The notes below the pieces were generated by a model, which worked only from the letters and a program-made list of their open reading frames with translations, searched no databases and was not told the DNA's origin. Shown piece by piece: positions 12,001-27,000 of a stretch of DNA of 64,000 nt. The position numbers and the translations under genes were made by a program. Source of the DNA: Antedon mediterranea (Eukaryota; Echinodermata; Crinoidea; Comatulida; Antedonidae); NCBI RefSeq assembly GCF_964355755.1, contig NC_092673.1, forward strand, positions 19,597,001-19,661,000, read 5' to 3'. Within the stretch, counting starts at the first letter, position 1. Every line of letters starts with the position of its first letter.

Positions 12001-15000
12001 ACATTATAGCTATTATAGTATTTATAAACCTCATATATTATGATTTCTTTACAGGATGAGGACACTCCATTACATGTATATCTGAGTGATGGATTCAATC
12101 ATACCTTAGAAATAGTGACTTGTCTTGTACAGCACAGTACATCAACCACATTGCAAAATAAGGTATTTTAAAATTGCTAATGTAGGCTAACATTCTCTAT
12201 CTACTGCAGTAAACCCTTATATTTTACTTTTATATCAATAATGACAATTTACGATTACTACATAATTTAGCAGTAATTGTTTCTATAGTTTGTATTGATT
12301 TTTTATTTTTTGATTTTTTGTCTGTTTTCAGTATTTATAAACTTTATAATTATGATTTCTTTACAGGATGGGGACACTCCATTACATGTATATCTGAGTG
12401 ATGGATTCAATCATACCTTAGAAATAGTGACTTGTCTTGTACAGCAATGTACATCAGCAACCATGCAAAATAAGGTAATGTACAGAGATTTAGATCTGTT
12501 GTGGTAAACCAGTCTATTGTTTAAATAATGACAATATTATTTACTAAATTACTTATCCAATAATTGTTGTATTTAAAGAGAAACAATTTCGTTCGCTTAC
12601 CCTCTAGGAGTTCACAAAAACATGACCACGACCCAGGAAATCAGAAACCCGGGTCAGACCTATGCATATTACATATGATTACTGAATTTGACATTTCATG
12701 AGGGGTACCCAACTTATGTACAAAAACCAAAATATAGCGACCTGGGTAGTAAAGCTCGTTTTATTTTTTGGAAGTAACAGAGTTGAGATGGGTTACAGAA
12801 ATGCTGTTTAGGACTGTTGTTATGACATCTTGATGACGTCGTAAGAATGTTAAAATGCAGGTTTTTCTTGAGCATAGTAAAATTAGAGATATTACAGAAA
12901 GTATGATTAGGGAAACAGAAACTATAATATTTGGCAGTGTATGAGATTTGAGCCTGCTACTGAGAATAAGTACGATGAGACGCGAAATATCATTTATTAT
13001 TAATTATATCTACTGACCACACACATCATAAGAATATAATTTTAGAAGTTTTGCAAATTGATAATGTGTTACCTGAAACATAAAATAATAGACTTTATGG
13101 TACACAGGAAGGAAAGTCAATGCATCAATCACTGAGTGGTTATGTTATGTGCAATTTGAATGACTTGCGCAATTTGAAATTGCTCAATGATTTCCTTAAG
13201 TATTTGATTATCAAAACGCATTTTACATATTACAGATGTCTGTTATCAATATTTTAAAAGTCATGACTATGATTCATTTACAGGATGGAAACACTCCATT
13301 ACATGTATATCTGAGTGGTAATTATGACCCTACCTTAGAAATGGTGACATGTCTCCTAAATCAGGATGCATCAACAACATTGCAAAATAAGGTAATTTAT
13401 AGGAAATTGTCAGTGTAATAGGCTAACAATCTATATCTTCTACGGTAAACATTCTCTCCCTCCCCCCCCCCCCCTCCCCACTCATTTTATCATAGGCCAC
13501 AAGAAATTCTATTGTTTCTGATGTTATTCTATAATTTCTTAATGTTATACAATGTTAATTTTATGGTTCACATCTCATCAAAAGTTCTCTAAAATGTGTG
13601 GCAATTTTGATACCTTTTATACCCCCTTTGCTCATAGGGTGTACAATTTGTATATGTAATTCTCTGACACATATCTCTATGATTCATTGTACAAAATTAG
13701 ATAAATTATTGAGGTGCCCATACACCATATTTGTAGTGGGCCCTTTTAAGCCTCAGTTGAATTAGACAATCAAAAATGGCAACTCCTGTGGCAGGCCATT
13801 GCTCAAATAAACTGGATATTTTGTGGAGAACATTTGATATAGTCCACAATATCAACTTTCAAAATGTTTACAGCTATTGCAAACAATTCACATAATGTCT
13901 GTTGTCATTATTTATAAACTTTATGATTATAATTCCTTTCCAGGATGGAAACACTCCATTACATGTATATCTGAGTGATAGATATCACCCTACCTTAGAA
14001 ATGGTGGCTTATCTGAAACAGCATGGTGCACCAGTAACATTGCAAAATAAGGTAATGTAAAAAGAATTGTCAGGACAATCAGCTGCGGAAACATTTTTTT
14101 TGTTTCGTTGTTTATCAATAATGGCAATTATTATTAGATTATTTAGATTTACATATGTGAACTTTATTCAATCAATCGTACATTTTTTTGGGTGTCTAGA
14201 AAACTCAGATCTCAGATACCTGAGTTTTCTAGATCTAGAAAACTCGGATATCTGACTTTTCTAGTTCCAAAATGGAGTTTTCTAGACACCCCATTTTTTT
14301 GGTATTATAATGGTAAACATAATAAAGTGTATTTACAGTGATTTTTACAAAAAAAAATATTAATTATAAAATATATATAGTGATTATTTACAGTAATGAT
14401 AATAATAAGAATGAATTTAATTATATTGACTATTATTTTTTTCGGTATTTATTTATAATGGTAACCATAATAACGTGTATTTACAGTGATTTTTACTTTT
14501 AATAGAAATAGTAAATACTATTCTCGTCTAAATTTAATATTTTGTCCAACGCAGCCAATGATGCTCTATCAACCAATCACTAGACAGTAAATTTATTTAT
14601 TTATTTGTTCTTTCTTTAAACTGAAATACACTTTCAATACAAATGTACTGATTTCCAAAGTGGTTCAGTAAACATATTTACAACAAAAATAAAATATAAA
14701 AGAAAAACAAAAAGAAAGAAAACAGATATAAAACTATTTACAATTGTGAAGGCAAAAAGGTTAATACATATATGATTTCTATAGTGAAGATTTAAAAGTT
14801 GCCAAAGACATATTATGGAGTTCTGATTTAATGTTATTTGGTAGAGAATTCCATAATTTAGTTGATCTATAAACAAAAGTTCTTTTACCCTGAGAGTTAT
14901 TCCATAACGGAATAGATAAATCATTATTACTTTGGGAGCGAGTGCATTTATTATGGTTATCTACAGTAAATTGAAATAATATTGTTAAGTATCTTGGAGC

Positions 15001-18000
15001 TATTTCTTTTAAACATTTAAATAGCATTATAAGAATATTTTCATTCCATTTTTCTGTAAGTCTACTCCATCCAAGAGTATTTAAGATATCATAAATGTTT
15101 GAGCCATGATATGATACTGTATCAATTAAATAATATTCTGATACTTCTCTAAACTCATTTTTATAGGAAGGAAATACACCCATCTCTGTTTTGAAAAATA
15201 ACAAGCAGATACAGGACCCAGAAAAAAATGAAATTTTAAATTTTTTTTAAAGTAAGTGAAGTTTTAATTATCAAGATTTTGGGGTAAACCAATTTTCATT
15301 GCAAAGGACAGATGTTCAATTTCTTTTTCCAATGCTTTGATAAACTGATTTTGAAAATGTTCTCATACTGATCATATGATGAGCTCTGTAAATTGTGTGC
15401 ATGTACGGTATCCATGCATTGTGCTATTGAAAAACTCTTTAAACTTATAGAGAATCATTGTGAGGATGTATGTAATTTATTTATAATTTCTGAACCATGC
15501 CTTATGTAGATGTGAATGAATTATGCACATTTACAGGTTTATTAGTTTTCTTCTTTCATTAGCATTGACTATAATCACAAATGATGCAGTCATTAAAAAT
15601 ACAATTCACGGGGTAGGGGTACAAAAACGGTTTTTAGAGTCAAAGTAATATTGATGGATAATATGGTGCATAATTAGCAAGCAAGGTGATTGTTTACAAC
15701 TGGAAATGTTTTGTGATCGATTAGGAGCTACCTGTTTCAGAGCATAGATTTCATTTTTATGAGTTATTATAGGGGTCAAAAGGCTAATGATGACCTCTCA
15801 ATAATTTATTTTGGGATCAATTGCTTTCCCTGACAAACCTGTTTCTGTGTATAAGTAGTGCGTCATCAATGCACTACAAAACCAACATATGATATATTAG
15901 GGACTTTTAGATTTGAGTGAACGTGAACTAAATCCACGTCCACATGGGTCGTAGTCGACTGTTACTCGTCGACAGATATATGAACGCAACCTTTTTTGAC
16001 TCCGACCCCATGATCCTATTTTGGTAATTCTCGCGACCCAACATTGCGTATTTGAGCCACAGACCTGCCATGTTAAGTGACACCCATAGATGGCCGGAAA
16101 TGGTACTGTCGCACGTAAAAATCCATATAAAAGGCACCTCTAGTCCGCTATAATAATAGCGCGCTCGCAATTGGCAAAAGGATCGTAGCCTACTTTTTCC
16201 GCCGGTACACACATTTGTGTTCAATGCTAACATCCCGAACCATAAAAAGTTCCCCTGGCTAGGAACAACATCGCTATGAATGTAATTTGGTAGGGACCTG
16301 TTTCTATTGAATGTTCATTGTAAATGTTCCCACCGCCGGTGCATCAAAGGATGCACTTTTTCAGTCAAGTTACACACTCATTGCAAACTACAGAAAAATA
16401 GCGTCATAGAACCAGTTGGTAGATTATTAAATTCACGCCCTAAAAGGGGATTCCCCACTTGTATATTAGCAACGAACTATGTGTCAAAAGCGTCCATTGG
16501 CCCGTCGTCAATTCCCAATTGTGTGTACGCTACTCGCCTAAAAAAAAAACTGTAGATGTAAAATATAATTAGCCTTTGTAGATTACCTTTCACATCTAGA
16601 TCAGTTTATACTTTCTAAAAGGTTTCAGTATCTGAAACATTCTCGATCCATCAATTTGTTTTCGCGACCCAAACATTGGGTCTTGACCCATAGGTTGCGG
16701 AACGGCGGTTTAGATTAAATGGATATTTTTTTTATTTTTTTTTTTTTAGAATTTAGGATTTATAATACAAAGAATATAATGTAACTTATTATTATAGGAA
16801 TAAAATAATTAGAGTGAGTAGTAAATGTAACTTATAATTAGAGTGAGCTGTGTTTTTGTAGTTGTTCCTAATAGCTGATTATAGATATAGAAAATTGTTG
16901 AATTTAATTAATATTATATATCATATTCGAATAATGATGATTATTAAACAATACTTATAACAATGCTGAATTTATTACTTAAAATTGAAAATGATTTTGT
17001 GGACTTTCTTGAATTTTTATTCATAAATCTTAAAACAGTAATTATGATAAGAATGCTATCTACTGAATTTATTTTCTGAAATTAGAAATGATTTTGTGGC
17101 ATTTCATTAATTATACTGTAATAATATTCAAATAATGATTATGATTTCAACAATAATTATGATGCTAATCTACAGAATTTATTACATTGGAAAATATTGT
17201 GGTGTTTTATGAATTTATATTTATTATTTATATTATAATCTTAAAAAAACAATTACAATTTCTGTAACTGTTATACTAAATGTATTGATACTGTTTTTCA
17301 TTCGTATAGATCTCTCAGAAGATTTAGCCCAATGATGCAATAAACATGGACATTCTATTCATACAAATGTTAGATGACGTTAAAGTGTTGAAAACTGGTA
17401 CCAGTACAATCTATCCGCGAATTTATTAGGGATTTGGTTGCGATTTAATGTTAGCGTGTCATACCTCAATGTACAATACTGTAGATACCCTGGTAACCCA
17501 GAATTAAAACACACTAGTTATTGTCTGTGGTGTTCTCTTTCCACAAAAAAAATTGGTGTCCCCCTATAATAGGATTAAATCAACCATTTTTAAATTACTT
17601 TCATATACTAATGGCTTATTTCATGAACGAATTATTTTTTAAATTAAGGTGATGCAAAATATTACTATAAAATAATAATGTAAACAAGATGATTTATTTG
17701 TGTATAAAAAGACAATTTACAATAAAATCCTTTCTAATTTTAATCAGTTGTATTTGTCATTGTGTGCATATGTTTTGATGTTGTGGAGCTTTCTGGAAAA
17801 AAAAAATGAGCATGAAACAAATTCCCAAATGATGCTAAGATAACTTTTGATTATGATAAGTTCTATAATATCTGAATGTGTATTCGGTTTACAAAGCAAC
17901 CAATAATATCATAATTAGATGCAACTGATTTTCAGCGAGGCCGATTTCATATGTCACCGTGTATTCTGCACATGAGTAGTTAATTAAAGAATTATTATAC

Positions 18001-21000
18001 AAAAAAATGTATTTTTGATATAATTACATTATATAGGCCTTATAGTCACTGTAGTATTTATTTGTTAGCATACACTAGTAGCCCTTTAAAGTACTATGTT
18101 GTTTGAATGATGCGCCCTCTATAAAAAAGTATACCAATGCATGAAGATCGTATGTCAACAAAAACACATGTTAAACTGAACTTTTTTTTGTTGCATAATA
18201 TAATAGGCCTATCCCCCTAGCCTAGGCCTATTTTTTTTTAACGTAGGAAAATATCTTTAACAAAATGTTTAGCATTAGCATCACATTCTTACATTCATAA
18301 CTGCAAACATGCCACCAAAAACTTCAGAAAAATTGATAGTATGTATACTTTAAATTTGTTCGTAAATTTATGTTATGTAGACTAGAATTTATGTTATGTA
18401 GACTAGAATTTGTGTTATGTAGACTAGAATTTATGTTATGTAGACTAGAATTTATGTTATGTAGACTAGAATTTATGTTATGTAGACTAGAATTTATGTT
18501 ATGTAGACTAGAATTTATGTTATGTAGACTAGAATTTATGTTATGTAGACTAGAATTTATGTTATGTAGACTAGAATTTATGTTATGTAGACTAGAATTT
18601 ATGTTATGTAGACTAGAATTTATGTTATGTAGACTAGAATTTATGTTATGTAGACTAGAATTTATGTTATGTAGACTAGAATTTATGTTATGTAGCATTA
18701 TACTGAACTCATCTATATATAAATTTACGTAAATCGTGCGTTATTTCTAGAATGTTTACTCGATGGTATATAAAGTTGGTTAGAATCTCGGTACTGATTT
18801 TAACCACCTGATGTAACCCTGTTTACTAATTAAATTGAGTTAGATAATAATAATAATAATACCACATTTATATAGCGCCCTTTTCATGAGTAATCATGTC
18901 CATGTGACCTTGTTGTAAATGACCTAATAGTACCCTTGGGTTGTATTTGATGGGCAGTTAATATAATCAAATTACAATTGTGTGTTTTATGGGCTGATAC
19001 TCTTGACAGACCTGTAGACCATTTCTGCTAAGGGAGAGTTTTGCCTCATGAAAACCGGTTGAACAGCTCGAGTACAGTATCATAATGTTGAAGACAGGCC
19101 GATTTTCTTAACAAAATACTATTTTGATAGATTTAATATTCGTTTATACAAATGTATTGATTTGCGATGAATGGAACATTTCAATCTCTCAGACTCCCAG
19201 TTTGTTTGGTAAATTTAACACAAGTAGGTAAATTTATGGGCCCTTGGAGAATAAAACTTATATTGCAATACTTTGACAATATTGTAAATACTGTACGTAT
19301 TAACCATTTTTGGTTGCCATTTGAATCGAAATTGTCTTATTGTGAATGTGGTTACTGTTAAATGTATAAACAAAATATACAAAGAACATTTATTACTGTG
19401 ACTGTGGGTAGATTACTGACAGTTGCTTCTCAACGAGTTTGTATTAATTAATAATTATAAAAAATATAAACATCGTAGTGGTGTATCGTTATTCTTTACT
19501 CCATGCATGTACTTTACTATTTCAATCGACTATAACAGAGACAGTTTTAAACAAGAAATATTTCTTACAAAAAACGCTGCTCGCTTATTGAAAAATAATT
19601 TTTATTTCAAATGTTTTTTAATGTGTCATTTTATTGTCACATAATAGTTATTTTACCTGGAAAAAATGTAATTTAAAGCAACAAATACTTAAATTGTCTG
19701 TCAGACAATGGTTTTTGGGTTTCTTTTCTTTTTTTATATGTGAATAAATATTATATTTTTGTTACAACAGAAGTGAATACTCAATTTCTGTTACTTTAGT
19801 TAATTTTATTGCTAAGGTAAAATCTGGGGGTCACTTCATCACCCTAGATATTTCAATTGTGAAGTATCCTATTACAAACACAAACTTTATTGGACGGTTT
19901 CGATAATAATTCAATGAATATCTGACAGTGAATATACCAGAAATGCTTAGGGATTTGTAATTTTAGCATGACATGTCCTAATAGACTCTTTCCCAGCCGT
20001 TTTTTGGGTCTACTGTAGCAGCTGGAATCAATAAATCATAGTGGAGTTTCCATTTTCACAAAACTGTCTGTCCTTAGAACTATAACTGCTGCTTGCTTTA
20101 GCTTCTGATTGAGTAGTCCTAATGGGACGTAGCGGGCTAGAGCAGCAGCGTGAAAAGTATTATAAATTGTAAATGTTTTACTGTGTTTAGTGGTATATTA
20201 TTGATAGGCCTATAAAACCTTTAAAACAATATTTCGTTACTGAGTGGATAGAGAATATATTTAAAAATTGTTCTTCCCATCCTCTTCCCCATCCCTTAAC
20301 TCTAATGTTATATACAAAACACAAATTGGGTTTGTTTAAATGAGTTCAAATAAAAAAATTGGACTCATTTTTAAGACAAGGCCTAATTCCCAGGGTGCTA
20401 ATTTTACATAAATCAACGTGACTATTTATTCGTTTCTGTAAACGACAATGTACTATAGTCCTGCGTTACGTACATTTTTTACGCTGAACTTACTGTGTAT
20501 TCGAGAACCATCTGTGGACACGACCTAGATGGTACGCGAGCGAAGCGAAACGAAAAACGAAATCAAAGACGTTTATTCATCATTTTGTGCACTCACCATG
20601 AAAGTTTGCTGTTTTAAAGTATGGACATTTTTTAGTTTTAATTGTGTTTCTTAAAGAGGTATTGATTAATTAACGCTGCGGTTAATTAAATCGGATTTGA
20701 ATAGGTATATTTTGTAGTTTTAATAAAGTTAATTACTTTCATAGAAAAAAAGAAAGAATGTTTTTACTTATAAAATAACAAAATAAATTTAACCAAAAAC
20801 ACATTTGTGGATTATACATAACTAGCATTAGTAACCATCTTCGACGGGTGTGAGCCCCGCTGATTTCAACCACGCCGAGAAAACTTAACGTATGTAAAAT
20901 AATATGTAAGAATTGCAATTGAAGTCTCATTTTTTATGTTTTAAATCCATTTGTACACAAAGGATTGAAAGAAAGTTATGGTAGGCTAAAGCTAAATGCT

Positions 21001-24000
21001 AATTATAAATATGCAATGTTGCGGTCAGTAAAATTCATTGTAACAAAATTAAATACAACATTTTACATACACTTGCAAGTGTTACGTACGTCCGTCCGTA
21101 ACCTGAAGTTCATAAAGAAAGTCCACTGTTATTTACGATTTGAAAGTAGGCCTATTGCTAGAAGATATTGAAAGAATTTTGAAAATAATGGTACGTCTGT
21201 AGAGAGGCAAATAATTAAATATTATTTTAATTAATGATTACCACACAGTACAGAAATATGTTTCCTTACAGGTAGTAGCCGTTTACTACTGAAATACAAT
21301 ACTGATGAGATATCAAATTTGACGCTTTTATCTTTACTGTATTCATGTACATGTAGGAAGCTTATAGAAGAACTGTACAAATTACTGCATGGGCTTATAT
21401 ACATTAACACTTATTTCTGTAGGACTTTCATTACAAAGGTTTACTTGGATTGGATAGACAAAAAACAAAAAATAACATAGCTACAGTATATGGGGAAAAA
21501 ATGTTAAGGCGTGTAACGTTTTATAAACTGGAAATAAGCAGACTCAGGTGGTCCAACGTTGACAATCCCGAATACCATGATACAATAGGACTTGTACAGT
21601 AGGTACAGATGTAAACTGATGTAATTGCACTGCAAAGTAAAATTAAAATGCATTCCATACTTTTTGATTACAAATTAGGAAATCCAGAGTAAACAAATCA
21701 TGATAGGCATCAAAAGGTATAGCCGTAATTATAATTAAGATTCTGTACCAATGATAAGCTGGTAATTATCTGGTGGATTGGTAGAATAATGAAGAATACT
21801 ACGTTCAAAATGGAAGTGAACTGAAGTAATCCACGACCATGTGGATTTTCTTTTACTTAAAAATGGTGTCTACCCTATAGACTCACCTCTCTTTAAGTGT
21901 AATGCTGTTGTTTTTTTCTTGTTTCCTGCTTGTATAGGCTTAATGAGAAAATCTGGAAATTCCACATTTCATAGCCTTTTGATCCAGAGGTCATTTTTAG
22001 TCCTAATTTAATAAATATTTGGTTTACAAACTTTTTATATAGACCATGACCATCTCCGTTGCAAGATTGATGTTGAGTTCAAAATTCACACCAATCAGAG
22101 TTTGTACCGCGTCGTGCATAGAGGACAAACTTTTGTGTTTGCCTTAATATATTATATAGAGATATAACTGTATTATGGTATATTAAAATGGCATATTCAA
22201 CAACAAAAAATGTAAGAATCTTTAAATTATTATTGATATGTAATTTTGTTTGTTTATTATCTAACATTTTGGAGCAAAGAGTTTCACAAAAAGAAATTAA
22301 GTAAATGTAACAAATGCGGCCTCTATTTTCAAGGAGATGTACATTTTCGGAGGCACAAATAAATAAATCGGACATTCATAACTAGAAACCTCTTTGACTG
22401 CTTTATTATTAATTTTCATAATTTATGGCTGTTTCACAGGGCAAAGTAAAATGGACAGAATGAAAGCGAACAAGTAAGGTGTATTTCTAATAATAATAGT
22501 TCATTCTTATAGCGCATATAGGCAAGCTCTCAATGCGCTCCTTATATAGCGCATATAGGCAAGCTCTCAATGCGCTCCTTATATAGCGCATATAGGCAAG
22601 CTCTCAATGCGCTCAACATTATTACCAAAGTCATAAATAATAATAATAGTTCATTCTTATATAGTGCATATAGGCAAGCTCTCAATGCGCTCAACATTAT
22701 TACCAAAGTCATAAATAATAATAATAGTTCATTCTTATATAGCGCATATAGGCAAGCTCTCAATGCGCTCCTTATATAGCGCATATAGGCAAGCTCTCAA
22801 TGCGCTCCTTATATAGCGCATATAGGCAAGCTCTCAATGCGCTCCTTATATAGCGCATATAGGCAAGCTCTCAATGCGCTCCTTATATAGCGCATATAGG
22901 CAAGCTCTCAATGCGCTCCTTATATAGCGCATATAGGCCAGCTCTCAATGCGCTCCTTATATAGCGCATATAGGCAAGCTCGCAATGCGCTCCTTATATA
23001 GCGCATATAGGCAAGCTCTCAATGCGCTCCTTATATAGCGCATATAGGCAAGCTCTCAATGCGCTCCTTATATAGCGCATATAGGCCAGCTCTCAATGCG
23101 CTCCTTATATAGCGCATATAGGCAAGCTCTCAATGCGCTCCTTATATAGCGCATATAGGCAAGCTCTCAATGCGCTCAACATTATTACCAAAGTCATTTT
23201 TTTTTATCAAACGCGCAAGGAAATATACTCCAGAATGCAGATAGTAATCAGCGCAAAGTTGTGAAATTAATATATAAAATAACATTTTTGTTGAAAACAA
23301 CACCTAATACATTTTGAAAGGTCATATCCCACATATTTAAAAATAATTTTGAACAACAAAAAATGAGGATGATTTTATATATATTATTTTTATATATACT
23401 GTTTATTATATTCCTAAAAAGGTTTTTAGGAATTAACATTATTTTGTTGACTTGTAATGTTTTATTTCCCCAAATAATGTTGTGCTGCTATTTAAAAGAA
23501 GTTCTGTTTATAAATTATTTTGTAGAAAAACTGCCAAAACAATAAAACATGAACAAGAAAAAGAAAGAGATGTGTCGGAAAAGGAAATAAAAGGTGAAAA
23601 TAAAACAAGTTATAGTTGTTTATAAGTCACACATTTACCACAATTAAATTTTTGGACTCTAAGAGGACAAAGTAATGAACCAATGTTATGTAAAAGTGTA
23701 TTTCAATCCATTTCACCATTGGAAAGCCATTATGGCACAACGTTTTAAGAACTGTGCTTTATAATATATTGCCTTAAAATCTGTATGTGTTTTTCTAATG
23801 CAGAAAATAAATTTGTATGAACTGTAGGTGTCTTATCTAATTCTAACAAACATATTGTACTTTTATTATCAATTTGTTATAGGTGAAGATTACACTTACT
23901 AATGCTTAGTCTGCTGAGCTGAGAACATATACCTAGCTGGACAGGTAAGTTATTTATTATTTACTGTATTAATTAAACATATAGAAGGACATTATAAGAA

Positions 24001-27000
24001 AAAACACACAGCCCCTCCTGAAAAAAATGTTAATTGAATTGACAAATTGTATCGAAAACACACTAGTTCATCTCAGATAATAGTAACATTTAAGCATTTC
24101 TTCATATTTTTTTATATAGATTGCTTGAGCCATGGTGTCAGTCAGTATGAGATGCATTAAAAAAAATATTATACATTTATAAAGCTTAGTCTACACTGAC
24201 AAACCTTCGTTTGCAAACTCTGAGTTTTCAAAGTCTACCTTGTAGACCAGTTGACAAACTTTGAAAACTGCAGAAAACAAGTTTTCACAAGTCTACACTA
24301 ACAAACTTTGAAAATAGACCTGATTTTTGTGTTGAGTTGGTGTTTCCTTTGTAACTCTCAATAACCTTTTAATAATAAAATAAATTTTATAAATAATTCA
24401 TAGTTGAAGATTCAAATAATCCTCTGATCACATTATGGCACTGAATGGTCAATTTACTCAATGGAAATATGAATGGCCAGAACTATTAGTACAGAACAGA
24501 ATATAATCTTGCAGCCTGCTGGAAATAATGCTGTCAAAGGAATCGTGTTTTTGCAAATTTTGAAACCACTATTTTATCCATTTTTTCATTTTTCTTTTAG
24601 TTGTGTTAATGTTGAAATTACTATTACTATTACAGTATAATTATTATTATGTATGTATTAACATGTTAATGCTTATTGGTATGCTCTTGTGAATAATAAA
24701 CATTAGGTCTCAATAGAATTGAGCCCATTTGTCTAAAATAATACTTACTACCGTCTGGCAACACAGAGTCAGATGTGCGGCAAACTCTTTTTCAACGCGG
24801 TGGATCGATGATAGTGATTACAATTTTTTTATTTTGAAAGGCCAATTGCATTTTTAATATTAACCACTTAAAAGTATCCGGAAATGCAAGTTAATAATAA
24901 TATTCTGGATTTATATAACACCTAATGTTGTGAAACCAACCTCTAAGCGCTGAACATTCCCCAGTAATTTTTTTTAATCAAACACGTATGGAAACATACT
25001 CCCATAATGCAGCTAGTAATCAGTGCAAAGTTGTGTCTTGATCTAAACCAGGGTTCCCATTTATTCACCTGGGTGGAGAGAGGCAAACGTAAGTAAAGTA
25101 CAGTATTCAAACCTTGATCTCATGATCTGTAGTCAAACGCCCAACACAATGCGCCACACGCCCTTACAAAATGTTCTGCCGGTTTAGGAAAAAAAATTCG
25201 GAAAATAATAATAGCGACTACGCAACTATCAGATGTTTCTGAGCGTATGCAGAGTTTTTTTTTACTTGATAGTGGCATAGTCTAGTAACATGTGAAAACA
25301 AAAAGTTGTTTATAAGGCAACAAAAATAAAAAAATATCGTATATCATAATAAATATTTTTTAATTCTCGAGTTTTGTTCACTGTATAGACTTAAAAATAG
25401 TGCAATATCCTGACTGGGAAATTTATAGTCAATGTTTTTAGACACGTACAATAAATTATCATTTCCTCATAATATTCAAAACCATAACAATACCATTTTC
25501 TATTAAATAGGCTGTATGCTAGGTTGATTATCAATATGAAAGTTCTGTGACACACAGAACGCGGTAAAATGTGTGTTTGTAATTTGCATAACAATAAACA
25601 TCTTTATTACACAGTTTGCATCCTTATAGAGATGCGCAATTATAATTATACTATACCACCAGTGAGAGTCTAGACATACATAGCCTACGAGGGTAATTTT
25701 ATGGAGCAGTAATTCTGTTTTAGATTCAGTTGTAGCGTGAGTTATATCTATCATTATTATTATTTAATACTACAGTACTTTTATTTAATATAGACTGTTT
25801 GATGTAATCAGAAATAGCCAGTAGATAGCTAGTAAACAATGCTACACTGACAGTGGTTTAGCATAGTATGTACAGTAACAACTAATACAGAAATATTGTG
25901 CAATTAGAACTAAACAAGGCCAACAGCCATAAGTCGCGTGCTAAAACGCATAGTGATACCGGACCGACAGACAGACCGACAGACAGACCGACCGACATAG
26001 TGAACTATAGAGTCGCGTCCATGCGACTAAAAATTGTAAATAACATTCACTTGCATATTATGAAAATATTAAATATGAAATGATGTAGCATGCTGCCAAT
26101 CTATAGATTAGATTAACTTTTAGGCCTTTCTTTTTGTTATTTTTGTATGTGTTTTTATATTTATATCTATATTTTCATCCTGTAATTGGTGTATACTGTT
26201 GGATGTGAAAGAATAAAATACAAAATACAAAATATATTGCAGGCCCGTAGTAGGCAGGCGGATGGGGATTATGGTTTGAATAAACCCCTTTGTCTGCAAA
26301 CCCTCATTTCCCAGCAAGCCCTTTTGATTTATGAGGATAAAAAACATCAAATCATGTCAGGACAAGATGTCTTTAGATAGGGGTGTGACCAGGGAGTTGT
26401 TACAAATCCATGGTTTGAACATAGATATAAAGCTCTGTCTACACTATCAAACTTTATGTGATGTGCCCATATATGGACATGATGACATACCATAATTGGG
26501 CATATCACTACCATATTTGGGCACATGACACCATTTTTGTCAAAGTAGTTTGATGTGTAGAGAGAGCTTTATAGTAGTTTCATTTTCTCCTTCTTGGACT
26601 AGCTAAGGCATGTGGTGCACCCTAACCTTGTGTTGCTCCCAGAGCCTGAATTAATTTTAGCGGCTATTCAATACCTGAACAATGACTCAACATCATCTGT
26701 TGAAATTTCATGTTTAACTAAATTTGTTTATACCACACTTTCATTTCAAAAGATATAAATAATATAAACTGACATTTCTGGTTTATTTTAACATTTGACT
26801 GAAAGTTATGTATCTGTCTCTACAAATGTTTGTGAAAAAATTATATAAGGATAAGGATATATCTAATATGTAAAATTTGCTAACCACATATTGATTTTGT
26901 GTGTATTGTTCACCATCATGTAAAATTTGCTATTGTTAAGCCACATTGATATTATAATATGTATTGTGCATGTGAGGTTCAAGGGTTACATCAGTCTTAG

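Noticed and set aside
16307-16555. 82-residue plus-strand frame with Cys-rich start
   Set aside because: No recognisable family, no splice partners, inside a repeat-rich intron; not enough support to call a gene.
18324-18732. Two overlapping 120-residue open frames on opposite strands
   Set aside because: Both are translations of the 21-bp VNTR; no family or splice support.
22542-22784. Open frames of 69-80 residues on both strands
   Set aside because: Products of the 37-bp array.
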